Shown: positions 34,976 to 44,817 of the stretch, piece after piece
Layout: each line of letters starts with the position of its first letter
Numbering within the stretch: the stretch's first letter is position 1
From: Candidatus Roseilinea sp. NK_OTU-006
GTDB lineage: Bacteria; Chloroflexota; Anaerolineae; J036; Brachytrichaceae
Length of the DNA stretch: 64,000 nucleotides
Assembly (NCBI RefSeq): GCF_012931985.1
Contig: NZ_JAAFGM010000001.1
Span: 124,001 to 188,000, forward strand
Reading direction: 5' to 3'
The notes under the pieces: model-generated
Database searches by the model: none
The model's input: only the letters and a program-made list of their open reading frames with translations
Told to the model about the DNA's origin: nothing
Position numbers and translations under genes: made by a program

Positions 34976-35746
34976 ATGATCAACACAAACGGCATGCTGG
35001 CTGTGATGGACCATCACATCACCATCAACTGGGATGACGGTCCAACGATGCACCGGATCGCGGCTCAGGTGCGCTATCGCGCGACCGAATCGGCCATGCT
35101 GCGGACAATGCGCGTGAGCGCCTCGCAGCGTTATAGCGACGATCCGCTATCGTTCGTGACGACATGCGATGGTCTGCGCGCATCATGGATTTGGCAGGAG
35201 CGTGGCCCCGGCTGGACGGCGCAGTTGTCTGTGACGAACGAGGGCGCGGACGATGTCTATCTCGATGCGCTGGACGTGATCCGCATTGACTACGCTTTTG
35301 GGGGACTGTTTAACCTCGGCGCGCCGCCTGGCTTGTGGCGCGTGTTGCTAGAAAGCGCGCAGGGGTTGCTGGCTGCGCCGTCCGGCGATGAGCATAGGCG
35401 AGCTGAATCGGACGATCCGGCTGCGGGGTGGGAATCGTGGTCTCCGGCGACGCTGACGGCAACCGGATTTGCGCGTCGCCGGTGTCTGATCGTGCAGCCG
35501 GTCGCATCGAACCGCACTCGCCCGCCCGCCGTGATGATTCGGGCGTTGGAGGGGGATGGCCCTGTGTCCTCAGTTCGCACCGAGATTCAACTCGAGGTGA
35601 GCGGTGAGCGCTTTGAACGATTATCTGCCCGCTACCGCGCTGAAGGGATGCTGCTTGGCACAGGGGGGAGTGTGGCCTCGCCGGAGTTCTGGGTCGTCTC
35701 GGGTGATGATGCGGAGGAGTTGAGGGGGGTGATGGTTGATGATTAG
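34976..35746 (+). CDS. Orphan GH36-type N-terminal beta-sandwich domain, probably a truncated alpha-galactosidase
   Basis: A 256-residue all-beta protein. Its end, RFERLSARYRAEGMLLGTGG followed by VASPEFWVVSGDDAEELRG, matches the last strands of the N-terminal supersandwich of family 36 alpha-galactosidases, just before the catalytic barrel. The barrel and its two catalytic Asp residues are absent: the frame runs into a heptamer tract that supplies MVDD and a TAG stop. The 5' end also abuts a heptamer tract. This suggests a gene cut down to one domain. It may still be translated, but hydrolase activity is not expected. The GH36 assignment rests on recognised strand pattern only. Confidence 0.55.
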   Translation: MINTNGMLAVMDHHITINWDDGPTMHRIAAQVRYRATESAMLRTMRVSASQRYSDDPLSFVTTCDGLRASWIWQERGPGWTAQLSVTNEGADDVYLDALDVIRIDYAFGGLFNLGAPPGLWRVLLESAQGLLAAPSGDEHRRAESDDPAAGWESWSPATLTATGFARRRCLIVQPVASNRTRPPAVMIRALEGDGPVSSVRTEIQLEVSGERFERLSARYRAEGMLLGTGGSVASPEFWVVSGDDAEELRGVMVDD

Positions 35747-35775
35747 AGATTGGGAGTTGGAGATGACGGATGCGA
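35734..35775. repeat. Heptamer-phased repeat spanning gene end and nth start
   Basis: GGTTGAT, GATTAGA, GATTGGG, AGTTGGA, GATGACG, GATGCGA run in 7-bp phase. The tract contains the TAG stop of the upstream gene, the GGGAG ribosome-binding site of nth and its ATG at 35763. Confidence 0.75.
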
Positions 35776-36515
35776 AAGATGGGCGGGCGGTTCGGAAACG
35801 ACGCGACGCGAATGAGCGATCGCTGGTGGCGGATGAGCGCGCGCTGAGGCGCAGGGCGAAGATCATCCATGAGAAGTTGTTGGCGACCTACGGCGAGCCG
35901 CAGTGGACGCGGCGCGATGGGGTGAGCGAACTGGTCGCGACCATCCTCTCACAGAACACCAACGACAGCAACCGCGATTTGGCCTATGCCCGGCTGCGTG
36001 CGCGCTTCCCGACCTGGGCGGCCGTGCGGGATGCGCCGGTGGAAGCGGTCGTCGAGGCCATTCGCCCGGCCGGCCTGGCCAACCAAAAAGGCCCGCGCAT
36101 TCAGTTGGCCCTACGACACATTACCGAAGCGCACGGCAAGCTGGACATAGACTTCCTCGCCCAGATGCCGGTGGATGAGGCGCGGCGGTGGCTGCTCGGC
36201 ATCAAGGGCGTCGGGCCGAAGACGGCGGCCATCGTGCTGTTGTTCTGCTACGACAAACCCGTCTTCCCGGTGGATACGCATGTGCATCGCGTGACCGGGC
36301 GGCTCGGCCTCCGCCCCCCGAAGCTGACCGCCGAGCAGACGCATGAGTGGATGGAACGCATCTGTCCGCCCGGGGGGCAGTTCGCCTTCCACATCAACCT
36401 GATTCGGCATGGGCGGGCGGTCTGCCACGCGCGCAATCCGGCGTGCACGCGCTGCCCGCTGCGGCGTCGGTGCGACTACTTTCGCAGACGCATTCAAACC
36501 CGCGGAAGCGCCTAG
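35763..36515 (+). CDS. nth: Endonuclease III-like DNA glycosylase/AP lyase
   Basis: HhH-GPD superfamily base-excision repair enzyme for oxidised pyrimidines. The helix-hairpin-helix LLGIKGVGPKTAAIVLLF carries the catalytic Lys, and FPVDTHVHRVTGRLGL the catalytic Asp. The C-terminal [4Fe-4S] loop is Cx6Cx2Cx5C (VCHARNPACTRCPLRRRC). The ATG at 35763 is chosen over 35736 because GGGAG sits 6 nt upstream; that site is part of the heptamer repeat. The first 35 residues are basic and not conserved. The gene is followed by the tRNA. Confidence 0.93.
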   Translation: MTDAKDGRAVRKRRDANERSLVADERALRRRAKIIHEKLLATYGEPQWTRRDGVSELVATILSQNTNDSNRDLAYARLRARFPTWAAVRDAPVEAVVEAIRPAGLANQKGPRIQLALRHITEAHGKLDIDFLAQMPVDEARRWLLGIKGVGPKTAAIVLLFCYDKPVFPVDTHVHRVTGRLGLRPPKLTAEQTHEWMERICPPGGQFAFHINLIRHGRAVCHARNPACTRCPLRRRCDYFRRRIQTRGSA

Positions 36516-36569
36516 TGCCACGGGCTGCGAAAGCCAGCCGAAGCGAACTCCACCGCGCAGAAATCACGG

Positions 36570-36575
36570 TAGAAT
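36570..36575 (+). promoter_or_regulatory. TAGAAT -10 of the tRNA-Ser gene
   Basis: TAGAAT lies 11 nt before the tRNA 5' end, the right distance for a short 5' leader. The -35 is weak (ACTCCA at 36547-36552 with a 17-nt spacer). Confidence 0.5.
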
Positions 36576-36586
36576 TAACGGCGCAC

Positions 36587-36675
36587 GGAGAGATGCCGGA
36601 GTGGTTGAACGGGGCGGTCTCGAAAACCGTTGTGGCCCGTATGGGTCACCGTGAGTTCGAATCTCACTCTCTCCG
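36587..36675 (+). tRNA. tRNA-Ser (anticodon CGA)
   Basis: An 89-nt cloverleaf: acceptor arms GGAGAGA (36587-36593) and TCTCTCC (36668-36674), discriminator G36675, anticodon loop CTCGAAA with CGA at 36621-36623, and T loop TTCGAAT flanked by GTGAG/CTCAC. A long variable arm (GTGGCCC/GGGTCAC) marks a class II tRNA, and the body closely matches bacterial tRNA-Ser(CGA). It decodes UCG. The 3' CCA is not encoded. It stands alone between nth and a membrane protein gene. Confidence 0.98.
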
Positions 36676-36681
36676 CTCTCC

Positions 36682-36735
36682 TCAGAGGTCAGGTCGCGAT
36701 CTTGAGCCTCGTACGACCGCCGACCCGCCCTCTGA
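36682..36735 (+). terminator. Imperfect inverted repeat after tRNA-Ser
   Basis: TCAGAGG...GGTCG (36682-36696) pairs with CGACC...CCTCTGA (36721-36735) around a 3+3 internal loop. There is no U tract, so it may be a processing or weak termination hairpin. Confidence 0.3.
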
Positions 36736-36765
36736 CTTGAAGGATCGGATCCCTGACTATCCGCC

Positions 36766-37338
36766 ATGTCGGCCCGGTGCGCGGACTGCCTGAACGAAGC
36801 GATCGAGCGGTGCGAGGTCACCGGCGTGCCGCTGTGCGCTGAACATCTCTGGTATGCCGATGACGGCCGGCGGGTCAGCGAGCGCGTAGCGCGCCAACTG
36901 ATGTCTCAGGGCAAGGTGGTCTATGCGCCTCAGGTCTATCTGGATCAGCTAGGTCGTGCGGCGGTTTTGCCGCGCCTGCCAACGGCGCCGCCGCCCCGCA
37001 TCACGCGCCAGCGCAACGGCAACGACATCATCGCGTTGCTGGCCTGCATCAGCGGCATATTCTCCATGGCCACCTGTTTCGGCATCGGCATTGCGATCTG
37101 CGCGCCGCCGCTGCCGCTGGTGCCGCTGTTGCTGGGCAGCGTTGGCTTGGCCGGCGCGCGCAATGCAACCAAGCCCGACCAAGCGCGTTTGTTCTCATGG
37201 ATTGGCATTGTTGGAGGCGCTGGCTTCGTGGTGTTGGTGCTGCTGGCGGTGATCGGCTCGTTGGCGTTTGGGGTAACCACCCTCATCCCGATGGTGCCGA
37301 TGCCGAGACCCACGCCGACACCGTTCGCCGGCCCATGA
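36766..37338 (+). CDS. Zinc-finger membrane protein, function unknown
   Basis: A 190-residue protein. The first 30 residues have a Cys/His pattern (Cys5, Cys8, Cys16, Cys24, His27; CADCLNEAIERCEVTG, CAEHLW) like a B-box-type zinc finger. A linker rich in Pro and Arg leads to two hydrophobic segments (about 86-118 and 140-172), and the C-terminus is Pro/Thr-rich. This pattern of small N-terminal zinc finger plus DUF4190-like membrane segments is common in Chloroflexota and Actinobacteria but has no known role. Confidence 0.65.
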   Translation: MSARCADCLNEAIERCEVTGVPLCAEHLWYADDGRRVSERVARQLMSQGKVVYAPQVYLDQLGRAAVLPRLPTAPPPRITRQRNGNDIIALLACISGIFSMATCFGIGIAICAPPLPLVPLLLGSVGLAGARNATKPDQARLFSWIGIVGGAGFVVLVLLAVIGSLAFGVTTLIPMVPMPRPTPTPFAGP

Positions 37339-37346
37339 GCGCAGAC

Positions 37347-37374
37347 TTGGCCCGACGGGCGCGCAGCCTATGAT
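37347..37374 (+). promoter_or_regulatory. Promoter of the rmd-gmd envelope operon
   Basis: TTGGCC (37347-37352), a 16-nt spacer and TATGAT (37369-37374) lie 44 nt before the rmd ATG at 37419. It is the best promoter pair upstream of the six co-directional genes that follow. Confidence 0.5.
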
Positions 37375-37418
37375 AGAGTTGCGCGACAATCGGGATACGT
37401 CGCCAAGTTGGCTTCATC

Positions 37419-38396
37419 ATGCGCGTGCTCATCACAGGTATGTCCGGCTTTGCCGGCAGGCACCTCACCGACTTACTCCTGAAAACGACCCACTGGACAT
37501 TGATCGGTGTGTCGCGCACTACGCAAGGCGATCGTCCCAGCCCGCGCGTCTTGTGGTGGAAGATGGATTTACGCGACGCCGATGCCGTCATGCGTTTGCT
37601 GCGCTACGAGCGGCCCGACATCATCATTCATCTGGCCGCGCAGTCGCACGTGCCGACGGCCTGGAAGCAACCCTGGGAGACATTCGAGGCGAACGTGCGC
37701 GCTCAGCTCAATTTATTCGAGGGCGCGATAGCTGCTAAACTGTCGCCCCGTTTTCTCATCGTGTCGAGCAACGAGGTGTACGGCCGACCCGCGTCTGAGC
37801 GTGACCTGCCCTTTCGCGAAGAACGGCCTTTGCAACCGACCAACCCCTACGCAGTGAGCAAGGCGACACAAGAGCTGATGGCGCTTCAGTATCACATCAG
37901 CCACGGGTACGACGTGGTGATCGCTCGCCCGTTCAACCACTTCGGGCCGGGACAGGATGTGCGCTTTGTGGCGTCGGATTTTGCTCGGCAGATCGTCGAG
38001 ATCGAGCTGGGCAGGCGCGAGCCGGTCATGCATTTGGGCAATATGCAAGCCGAGCGCGATTTCACGGACGTGCGCGACATCGTCCGGGCGTATCTGGCGC
38101 TGATCCGGTATGCCGACGGTGGACGCGCTTACAATGTGTGCAGCGGCAAGCCGCGCTCGATTCAGTCGCTTCTGGATACGATGCTCCGCCTGACAACGGT
38201 GCAGGTGGAGCAGCGCAGCGATCCGACCCGCTTCCGCGTCGCCGATACGCCGGTGAGTTATGGCGACCCGACGCGCATCCGCGAAGCCACGGGTTGGGAG
38301 CCTCGCATTCCGTTTGAGCAGACCATCGCCGAACTTCTGGATTACTGGCGGGAGCAGCTCAGTCGAGATGCGCAGGATCTGGGACGCAAAACTTGA
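37419..38396 (+). CDS. rmd: NAD-dependent epimerase, probable GDP-4-keto-6-deoxy-D-mannose reductase
   Basis: Extended short-chain dehydrogenase, 325 residues. The cofactor motif is TGMSGFAGRHL, the catalytic triad is in VSSNEVYG and NPYAVSKATQE, and RPFNHFGPGQDVRFVASDFA is characteristic of Rmd rather than Gmd. It would reduce the 4-keto intermediate made by the adjacent Gmd to GDP-D-rhamnose. An alternative is a related NDP-sugar 4-epimerase or reductase. It leads an operon with gmd (10-bp gap), a phosphohexomutase, tatD and a polyprenyl synthase. No Shine-Dalgarno is seen. Confidence 0.75.
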   Translation: MRVLITGMSGFAGRHLTDLLLKTTHWTLIGVSRTTQGDRPSPRVLWWKMDLRDADAVMRLLRYERPDIIIHLAAQSHVPTAWKQPWETFEANVRAQLNLFEGAIAAKLSPRFLIVSSNEVYGRPASERDLPFREERPLQPTNPYAVSKATQELMALQYHISHGYDVVIARPFNHFGPGQDVRFVASDFARQIVEIELGRREPVMHLGNMQAERDFTDVRDIVRAYLALIRYADGGRAYNVCSGKPRSIQSLLDTMLRLTTVQVEQRSDPTRFRVADTPVSYGDPTRIREATGWEPRIPFEQTIAELLDYWREQLSRDAQDLGRKT

Positions 38397-38403
38397 GATG
38401 TGA

Positions 38404-39381
<978 letters not shown>

Positions 39382-39383
39382 GT

Positions 39384-40817
39384 ATGATCCAAATTAAATT
39401 CGGGACGGATGGCTGGCGCGGGCGCATCGCGGATGACTACACCTTCGCCAACGTGCGGCGCTGCGCTGAAGGTTACGCGCGTTATATCCTGACAACGCCC
39501 AAAGCGGGGGAATCGTCGCAGCCGTCGGTCGTCATCGGCTACGATAGGCGCTTCCAGTCAGAAAACTTCGCCGCTGCGGCAGCCGAAGTGCTCGCCGGCC
39601 ACGGCCTGAAGGTGTGGCTGACCGACGGCGCAACACCGACGCCGGTCATCGCTTTCGCCGTGAGCGCCAAACGGGCGATCGGCGCAATCAACATCACCGC
39701 CAGCCACAATCCGCCGCAAGACAATGGCTTCAAGGTGCGCAACCACACCGGCGGCGCGATCGCTCCCGATGGCCTGGCGCAGATCGAAGCAGCTATCCCT
39801 GCCTCGGACGCTGAGGTCAAACGGCTGGACTTCGACAAAGCGCTGTCGCAAGGTCTGATCGAACGCTTCGATCCGTCGGTCGAATATATCGCTAACCTCG
39901 AACGTCTGGTGGATCTCAGGGCCATCGCCCATGCCGGCCTGAAGGTGCTCGTGGACCCAATGTGGGGCAACGGCGCCGGCTGGTTGCCGCGATTGATCGG
40001 CGGAGCGAAGACGGAGGTCGTTGAGATTCACAGCGCGCGCAACCCGATCTTCCCGGAGATGACGCGCCCTGAGCCGATCCCGCCCAACGTGAACGTCGCC
40101 CTGGCCAGGACGAAGGAAATCGGCGCGAACTGCTGCTGCATCACCGATGGCGACGCCGACCGGTGCGGCTTCGGCGACGAATGCGGCGGCTTCATCAACC
40201 AGTTGCGCGCCTATGCGTTGCTGGCGCTGTATTTGCTGGAGATTCGCGGCGAGCGCGGCGCGATCGTCAAGACGCTCAGCACCACCTCGATGCTCAACAA
40301 GCTGGGCGAGCGCTACGGCGTGCCGGTGTACGAGACCGGCGTCGGCTTCAAGTATGTGGCGCCCAAGATGACCGAGACGAACGCGATGATCGGCGGCGAG
40401 GAGAGCGGCGGCTATGCCTTTCGCGGCAACGTCCCGGAGCGCGATGGCATCCTGGCCAACCTTTACTTCCTCGACCTGCAAGTGCGCACGGGCAAGACGC
40501 CGACGCAGTTGATTGACTGGCTCTTCGAGAAAGTGGGCCCCCACTACTACGACCGTGTGGACTCGCTGATAGACCTGCAACAGCGCGAAGCGATCCAGGC
40601 ACGCCTGCGCGCAGCGCAGCCGGCGACGATCGCCGGCTTGAAGGTGGTCGGCAAAGACATGACCGATGGCTATAAGTTCCTCTTCGAAGACGGCGGCTGG
40701 TTGCTCATTCGCATGTCCGGCACGGAGCCGCTGATGCGCGTGTATTGCGAAACGCGGGAGGCGTCGCTGGTCGAGCCGGTGTTGCAAGACGGGATCAAGA
40801 TCGCGCATGGAGCATGA
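39384..40817 (+). CDS. Phosphoglucomutase/phosphomannomutase family
   Basis: A 477-residue alpha-D-phosphohexomutase. The phosphoserine loop is [11 protein letters not shown], the Mg2+ loop DGDADRCG, the sugar loop [10 protein letters not shown] and the phosphate loop [12 protein letters not shown]; all four are intact. Conversion of mannose-6-phosphate or glucose-6-phosphate to the 1-phosphate would feed GDP-mannose for gmd. The frame is open to 39168 inside gmd, but [13 protein letters not shown] at 39384 is the family N-terminus with AAGGGG upstream. The end overlaps tatD by 11 bp. Confidence 0.93.
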   Translation: MIQIKFGTDGWRGRIADDYTFANVRRCAEGYARYILTTPKAGESSQPSVVIGYDRRFQSENFAAAAAEVLAGHGLKVWLTDGATPTPVIAFAVSAKRAIGAINITASHNPPQDNGFKVRNHTGGAIAPDGLAQIEAAIPASDAEVKRLDFDKALSQGLIERFDPSVEYIANLERLVDLRAIAHAGLKVLVDPMWGNGAGWLPRLIGGAKTEVVEIHSARNPIFPEMTRPEPIPPNVNVALARTKEIGANCCCITDGDADRCGFGDECGGFINQLRAYALLALYLLEIRGERGAIVKTLSTTSMLNKLGERYGVPVYETGVGFKYVAPKMTETNAMIGGEESGGYAFRGNVPERDGILANLYFLDLQVRTGKTPTQLIDWLFEKVGPHYYDRVDSLIDLQQREAIQARLRAAQPATIAGLKVVGKDMTDGYKFLFEDGGWLLIRMSGTEPLMRVYCETREASLVEPVLQDGIKIAHGA

Positions 40818-41610
40818 GGCGGTCGGTCAGGTCGAGCCGGTTGAGTTGTTCGATACCCATTGTCATTTGGATGTGGCCGCGTTCGATCCCGATCGCGATG
40901 TGGCCATCGCGCGGGCGCGCGCGGCTGGCGTGGCGCACTTCCTCAACCCGGCCTATGACCTGGAGAGCAGCCGGCGTGCCGTGGCATTGGCTCAGGGGCA
41001 TGCTGACGTCGTCGCTGCCGTGGGCGTGCATCCCAACGCTGCGGCCGATTTCGACGGGGCACAGTTGGCTGAGCTACGCGCGTTGGCGTGTGCACCCCAA
41101 GTCGTCGCCGTTGGCGAAATCGGGTTGGATTATTACTGGCAGACCACGCCGCGCGACCGACAGGCTCAGGCGTTCATCGAGCAGTTGGCGCTGGCGCGCG
41201 AGCTGAACCTGCCGGTGATCGTGCATTGCCGCGATGCTTACGATGATGCGTTAGCGCTGTTGCGTGAGCACGGATGCGGGTTGCCGGGGCTGGTCATGCA
41301 CGCATTCTCCGGGCGCATGGAGCATCTGCGCGCTGCGCTGGCGCTGGACTTTTACATCGGTGTCGGCGGTCCGGTCACCTATCCCAACGCCGATACATTG
41401 CGCGACGTGGTCAAAACTGCTCCGTTGGAACGCATCGTCGTCGAGACCGATTCGCCCTATCTCGCACCGCAGTCGCATCGCGGCCGGCGCAATGAGCCGG
41501 CCTACCTGATCGAAGTCGCGCACAAGGTCGCCGAATTGCGCCAGCGGTCCATACGTGACATCGCGCGCATTACGACGGATAATGGGCGCCGATTGTTTCG
41601 ATTGAGCTGA
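40807..41610 (+). CDS. tatD: TatD-family metal-dependent DNase/hydrolase
   Basis: A 267-residue TIM-barrel metallohydrolase. Metal ligands are in [31 protein letters not shown] and [19 protein letters not shown], the full TatD set. It would act as a 3'-5' exonuclease or related deoxyribonuclease in the cytoplasm. The start overlaps the phosphohexomutase gene by 11 bp and the polyprenyl synthase starts 16 bp after it. Confidence 0.94.
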   Translation: MEHEAVGQVEPVELFDTHCHLDVAAFDPDRDVAIARARAAGVAHFLNPAYDLESSRRAVALAQGHADVVAAVGVHPNAAADFDGAQLAELRALACAPQVVAVGEIGLDYYWQTTPRDRQAQAFIEQLALARELNLPVIVHCRDAYDDALALLREHGCGLPGLVMHAFSGRMEHLRAALALDFYIGVGGPVTYPNADTLRDVVKTAPLERIVVETDSPYLAPQSHRGRRNEPAYLIEVAHKVAELRQRSIRDIARITTDNGRRLFRLS

Positions 41611-41626
41611 GCAGGGATGTTTTAAG

Positions 41627-42658
41627 ATGACGCTAAGGAATGCACGTGCCGTGTCGCATACGACTCACGATAGCCCCCCCGATTCGAAAGGAGGAGCCAT
41701 ACAGCGCGCGCAGCAGCTTGTAAAACAGCAACTGGCCGATGTGGAGGCGACGCTCCGACATTTGCCCGATCTCCAACCGGCGGAGCTGCGTGAAGCCGTC
41801 GAGCGCATCGTCGCCAGTGGCGGCAAGCGTATCCGGCCGGTGATCACGCTGCTGATCGCCGGCATGCTGGGCCGGCTGGATAACCCGCGCGTGGTGGATC
41901 TGGCCAGCGCCGTGGAGATGCTGCACACGGCCACACTGGTCCACGACGACCTGATAGACGGCTCGCTGGTGCGGCGCGGCGCAGCGACGCTGAACGCCGT
42001 GTGGACGCCGGCGGCGACCGTGTTGACCGGCGATTACCTCTTCGCCGTGGCGGCCAACCTGGCGGCGCGCACCGAGAGCGTCCGCGTGATGAGCATCTTT
42101 GCCGACACGCTCGGCGTGATCGTCGCCGGCGAGCTACAACAACAGTTCACCGACTTCGCCCTCCGCGCGACGCGCGACGACTACTATCGCCGCATCTATA
42201 GCAAGACGGCTTCGATGTTCGTCCTGGCAGCGGCCGCCGCCGGCGTGATCTGCGATGCCACCGCAGCGCAGATCACTGCGCTGCACGACTACGGGCGCGA
42301 CCTCGGCATCGCCTTTCAGGTGATGGACGACGTGCTCGACTTCACCGGCGAGCAGGCCAGCGTGGGCAAGCCGGTCGGCAGCGACCTGCGGCGCGGCCTA
42401 ATCACGCTGCCCATGATTTGCTACATCGAGGCGCATGGGAAGGAGGGACTGGAATGTGCCCTGCGCGGGGAGTGTGACCCGCAGACCTACGACCGCATCG
42501 TGGCGCAAATTCGCGCCTCGGACGCTATTGCGAGTTCGTTGGAAGAGGCCGACGCGATTGCCCAGAACGCGAAGAAAGCCCTACAAGGCTTCCCCGATAA
42601 CCCGTATCGCGCCACGCTGATCGACTTGGTGGACTACACGCTCGAGCGTACCAATTGA
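41627..42658 (+). CDS. Trans-polyprenyl diphosphate synthase
   Basis: Elongates allylic diphosphates with isopentenyl diphosphate, producing the side chain of quinones or lipid carriers. The 343-residue protein has GGKRIRP, the first Asp-rich motif DDLIDG (107-112) and the second DDVLD (234-238). The residues before the first motif (HTATLVH) lack a bulky chain-blocking pair, in keeping with a long-chain product. The N-terminal 25 residues are variable. It may supply the UbiA-type enzyme at 1.4-2.3 kb. Confidence 0.93.
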   Translation: MTLRNARAVSHTTHDSPPDSKGGAIQRAQQLVKQQLADVEATLRHLPDLQPAELREAVERIVASGGKRIRPVITLLIAGMLGRLDNPRVVDLASAVEMLHTATLVHDDLIDGSLVRRGAATLNAVWTPAATVLTGDYLFAVAANLAARTESVRVMSIFADTLGVIVAGELQQQFTDFALRATRDDYYRRIYSKTASMFVLAAAAAGVICDATAAQITALHDYGRDLGIAFQVMDDVLDFTGEQASVGKPVGSDLRRGLITLPMICYIEAHGKEGLECALRGECDPQTYDRIVAQIRASDAIASSLEEADAIAQNAKKALQGFPDNPYRATLIDLVDYTLERTN

Positions 42659-42694
42659 CCTGTGCGCGGGCTGTATGTATGCCTGTAAGTTAAC

Positions 42695-43627
42695 TTGATC
42701 GCGATTCTCATTGTGAGTTGGAACGTGCGCGAGCTGCTGCGCGCATGCCTGGGTTCGCTGCAGCGTTACCCGGCAACCTTGCACGAACAGCGCATCACCG
42801 TCGTAGATAACGCCTCCGGCGATGGAACCCTGGAGATGTTGCGACGCGACTTCCCCGAGGTTTGCGTTGTAGCGAATGCCACCAACCGCGGCTTCACCGG
42901 CGGCAGCAATGATGGCTTGCGTCACATCGCTCAGTCCGCGACGCCCGCATGCGTTTTGTTGCTCAACCCCGATACGGAGGTGACGCCCGGCGCGCTCGAT
43001 GCGCTGCTCGCCTGCGCTGAGGCCCACCCCCAGGCCGGCGTGATCGGCCCGCAGTTGCGCTATCCCGACGGCAGCGTGCAGTCTTCGCGTCGGCGCTTCC
43101 CGACGTTTTGGACGGCGCTGTTCGAGAGCACTTGGTTGCAGCCAATTGCGCCGCGCGCGGTGCTCGACCACTACTACGTTCGCGATCGTCGCGACGACGA
43201 GGCTTGCGAAGTGGACTGGGTGGTCGGCGCGGCGATGCTCGTGCGCTGGGAAGCCTACCGTCAGGTGGGCGGCCTGGACGAGCGCAACTTCTTCATGTAC
43301 TCCGAGGAGCTGGACTGGTGCCGGCGCATCAAGGCGGCCGGTTGGCAGGTGTTCTACGAGCCGCGCGCCCGGGTGGTGCATCACGAAGGCCAGAGCAGTG
43401 CGCAAGTCTCGGCGCAGCGCATGATCTACTTCAACACCAGCAAGGTGCGCTATTTCGCCAAGCATCACGGCCGGGTGCCGGCCGGCCTGTTGCGTGCGGC
43501 GCTGTTGGGCATGTTCGCCTGGCAGTGGGGCTTAGAGGGTGCGAAGTGGTTGCTGGGACACCGACGCGCGCTGCGGGCCGAGCGCATGCGCGCTTACGCC
43601 CGGGTCTTGCGCTCCGGGCTGCGCTGA
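42695..43627 (+). CDS. GT2-family glycosyltransferase (rhamnosyltransferase-like)
   Basis: A 310-residue GT-A enzyme. The nucleotide-sugar site is IVSWNVRELL and VDNASGDGT; the metal site is LLNPDTEV; VVGAAMLVRWEAY and SEELDWCRRIKAAGW are typical of WbbL-like rhamnosyltransferases. The start must be TTG at 42695: an in-frame TAA lies at 42686 and there is no ATG between. It follows the polyprenyl synthase by 36 bp and probably uses the deoxyhexose made by rmd/gmd. The downstream region is pseudogene. Confidence 0.9.
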   Translation: MIAILIVSWNVRELLRACLGSLQRYPATLHEQRITVVDNASGDGTLEMLRRDFPEVCVVANATNRGFTGGSNDGLRHIAQSATPACVLLLNPDTEVTPGALDALLACAEAHPQAGVIGPQLRYPDGSVQSSRRRFPTFWTALFESTWLQPIAPRAVLDHYYVRDRRDDEACEVDWVVGAAMLVRWEAYRQVGGLDERNFFMYSEELDWCRRIKAAGWQVFYEPRARVVHHEGQSSAQVSAQRMIYFNTSKVRYFAKHHGRVPAGLLRAALLGMFAWQWGLEGAKWLLGHRRALRAERMRAYARVLRSGLR

Positions 43628-43705
43628 GCCGCCGCGTTCATCGGCCTAGGCTGGCGGTTGTCCACGATGGACGCTGTGCGCAAGTCTACGCCGAGGGGCG
43701 CCCAG

Positions 43706-44346
43706 TCCGTCCCGATGTCCTCGAGCAGCGCGATGTACTACGGGTTGGAACACATGACGCCGCCGCGGAAGCGCGGCGATGGACAGCCTTCCCCCGGACG
43801 ACACTTCGTTGCTGATGTAGGCGATGTCGGCAGTGCGCAGCCAGTCGCGGATCGCCGCGCCCGGGTAGACCACGCCTTTGCGCTTCATCATGGCCGCGGT
43901 ATATCGGCTCCCTTGTCGAACAGGTTGATGCCGTCCACGCGCAGCAGCTTCCAGCGCACGTCGAGCTGATCGAAGGGCAGGACGGCAAACGAGGTTGGCC
44001 ACGCGTCCCACGCAGCCGCGAGTAGTTCTTCCGGCGGGTATATGAGGAAGCGCGCGCTGGCGCCAGGCTCACCCAGTAGCGAAACTAGGGCGTCGCGTGA
44101 TTCGGCCGTGAGGTAGAGCACCGGCAACGCATCGTTGTTCGTGATCGAGCGAAGCGCGCCGGCATCGCCTGACCAGAACGCCCTGGGCTAATCGAAGCGT
44201 AGGCCGTCGGCGATGGTGGGGAAGGGCGCGGCGACGGCGAAGAAGCGCGCCCCACCGGGTTGTGTGCAGGCGAAGTGCCCGGGCCCAAAGAGCGTACGGG
44301 TCAAACCGATTGCGCCGATAAGCCCGGCGGCGCGCATCCAATCCAT
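43706..44346 (-). pseudogene. Broken CapA/YwtB-family gene (polyglutamate synthesis-like)
   Basis: On the minus strand from the ATG at 44346 one frame encodes an N-terminal domain (FFAVAAPFPTIADGLRFD, then RWKLLRVDGINLFDKGADIP) but is broken by TAG at 44188-44190 and ends at TGA 43888. The protein continues in another frame as GVVYPGAAIRDWLRTADIAY and then ISNEV, the CapA metallophosphatase-like start. It then shifts back (PRFRGGVM, a stop, YIALLEDIGTD). At least one nonsense and two frameshift lesions, plus loss of the rest of the domain, make it a clear pseudogene. It abuts the GT2 gene tail to tail. Confidence 0.75.
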
Positions 44347-44352
44347 CGGCGC

Positions 44353-44811
44353 TTATTTAGCCTCTGCTTCCCAGCAGCGCCGGACGCGCGGGCTGTAGAC
44401 CACGGTGTAGATTGCGCCCTCGCACAACGGTTCGTATGTCTCTGGCAGTGTCTCCATCTCGTCCAGTCCCTCGAAGTGGACGTAAAAGCGGGGAGTGTTG
44501 CGCGATGTTTTTCGCCTTCGCTTGCCCATCAGCCGCGCGATGCGTACATACGCCACGCCATCGCGCAAGTCCAGGTGGTGGTGGTAGGCGTAGAGCGCTG
44601 TGAATGCTGCCACGACCAGCATGATGATGGCTGCAGCAGCGACGAAGCCGATCAAAAAAGGGGTGCTCGGGAAGGTGGTCAGCAGACATGCAGAAGCGAT
44701 GACGCATGAGAACAGCACGCCGAGCAGAACGAGCGGTGGCAGGTAAGCGTTGACGCGCAGCCAGTTGGCCTGTGCGTCGGTGAGGGGGCGGGTGCTCGCA
44801 GGATGTGTCAT
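44353..44811 (-). CDS. Small two-helix membrane protein, function unknown
   Basis: A 152-residue protein with two adjacent transmembrane helices (about 25-46 and 52-76) and a C-terminal cytoplasmic domain rich in basic residues (LMGKRRRKTSRNTPR) followed by an acidic tail (FEGLDEMETLPETYEP). No known family recognised. It sits 6 bp before the CapA pseudogene and 6 bp after the sugar isomerase, in the same direction, so it may belong to a decaying operon. Confidence 0.6.
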   Translation of the reverse strand: MTHPASTRPLTDAQANWLRVNAYLPPLVLLGVLFSCVIASACLLTTFPSTPFLIGFVAAAAIIMLVVAAFTALYAYHHHLDLRDGVAYVRIARLMGKRRRKTSRNTPRFYVHFEGLDEMETLPETYEPLCEGAIYTVVYSPRVRRCWEAEAK

Positions 44812-44817
44812 GCCTCG

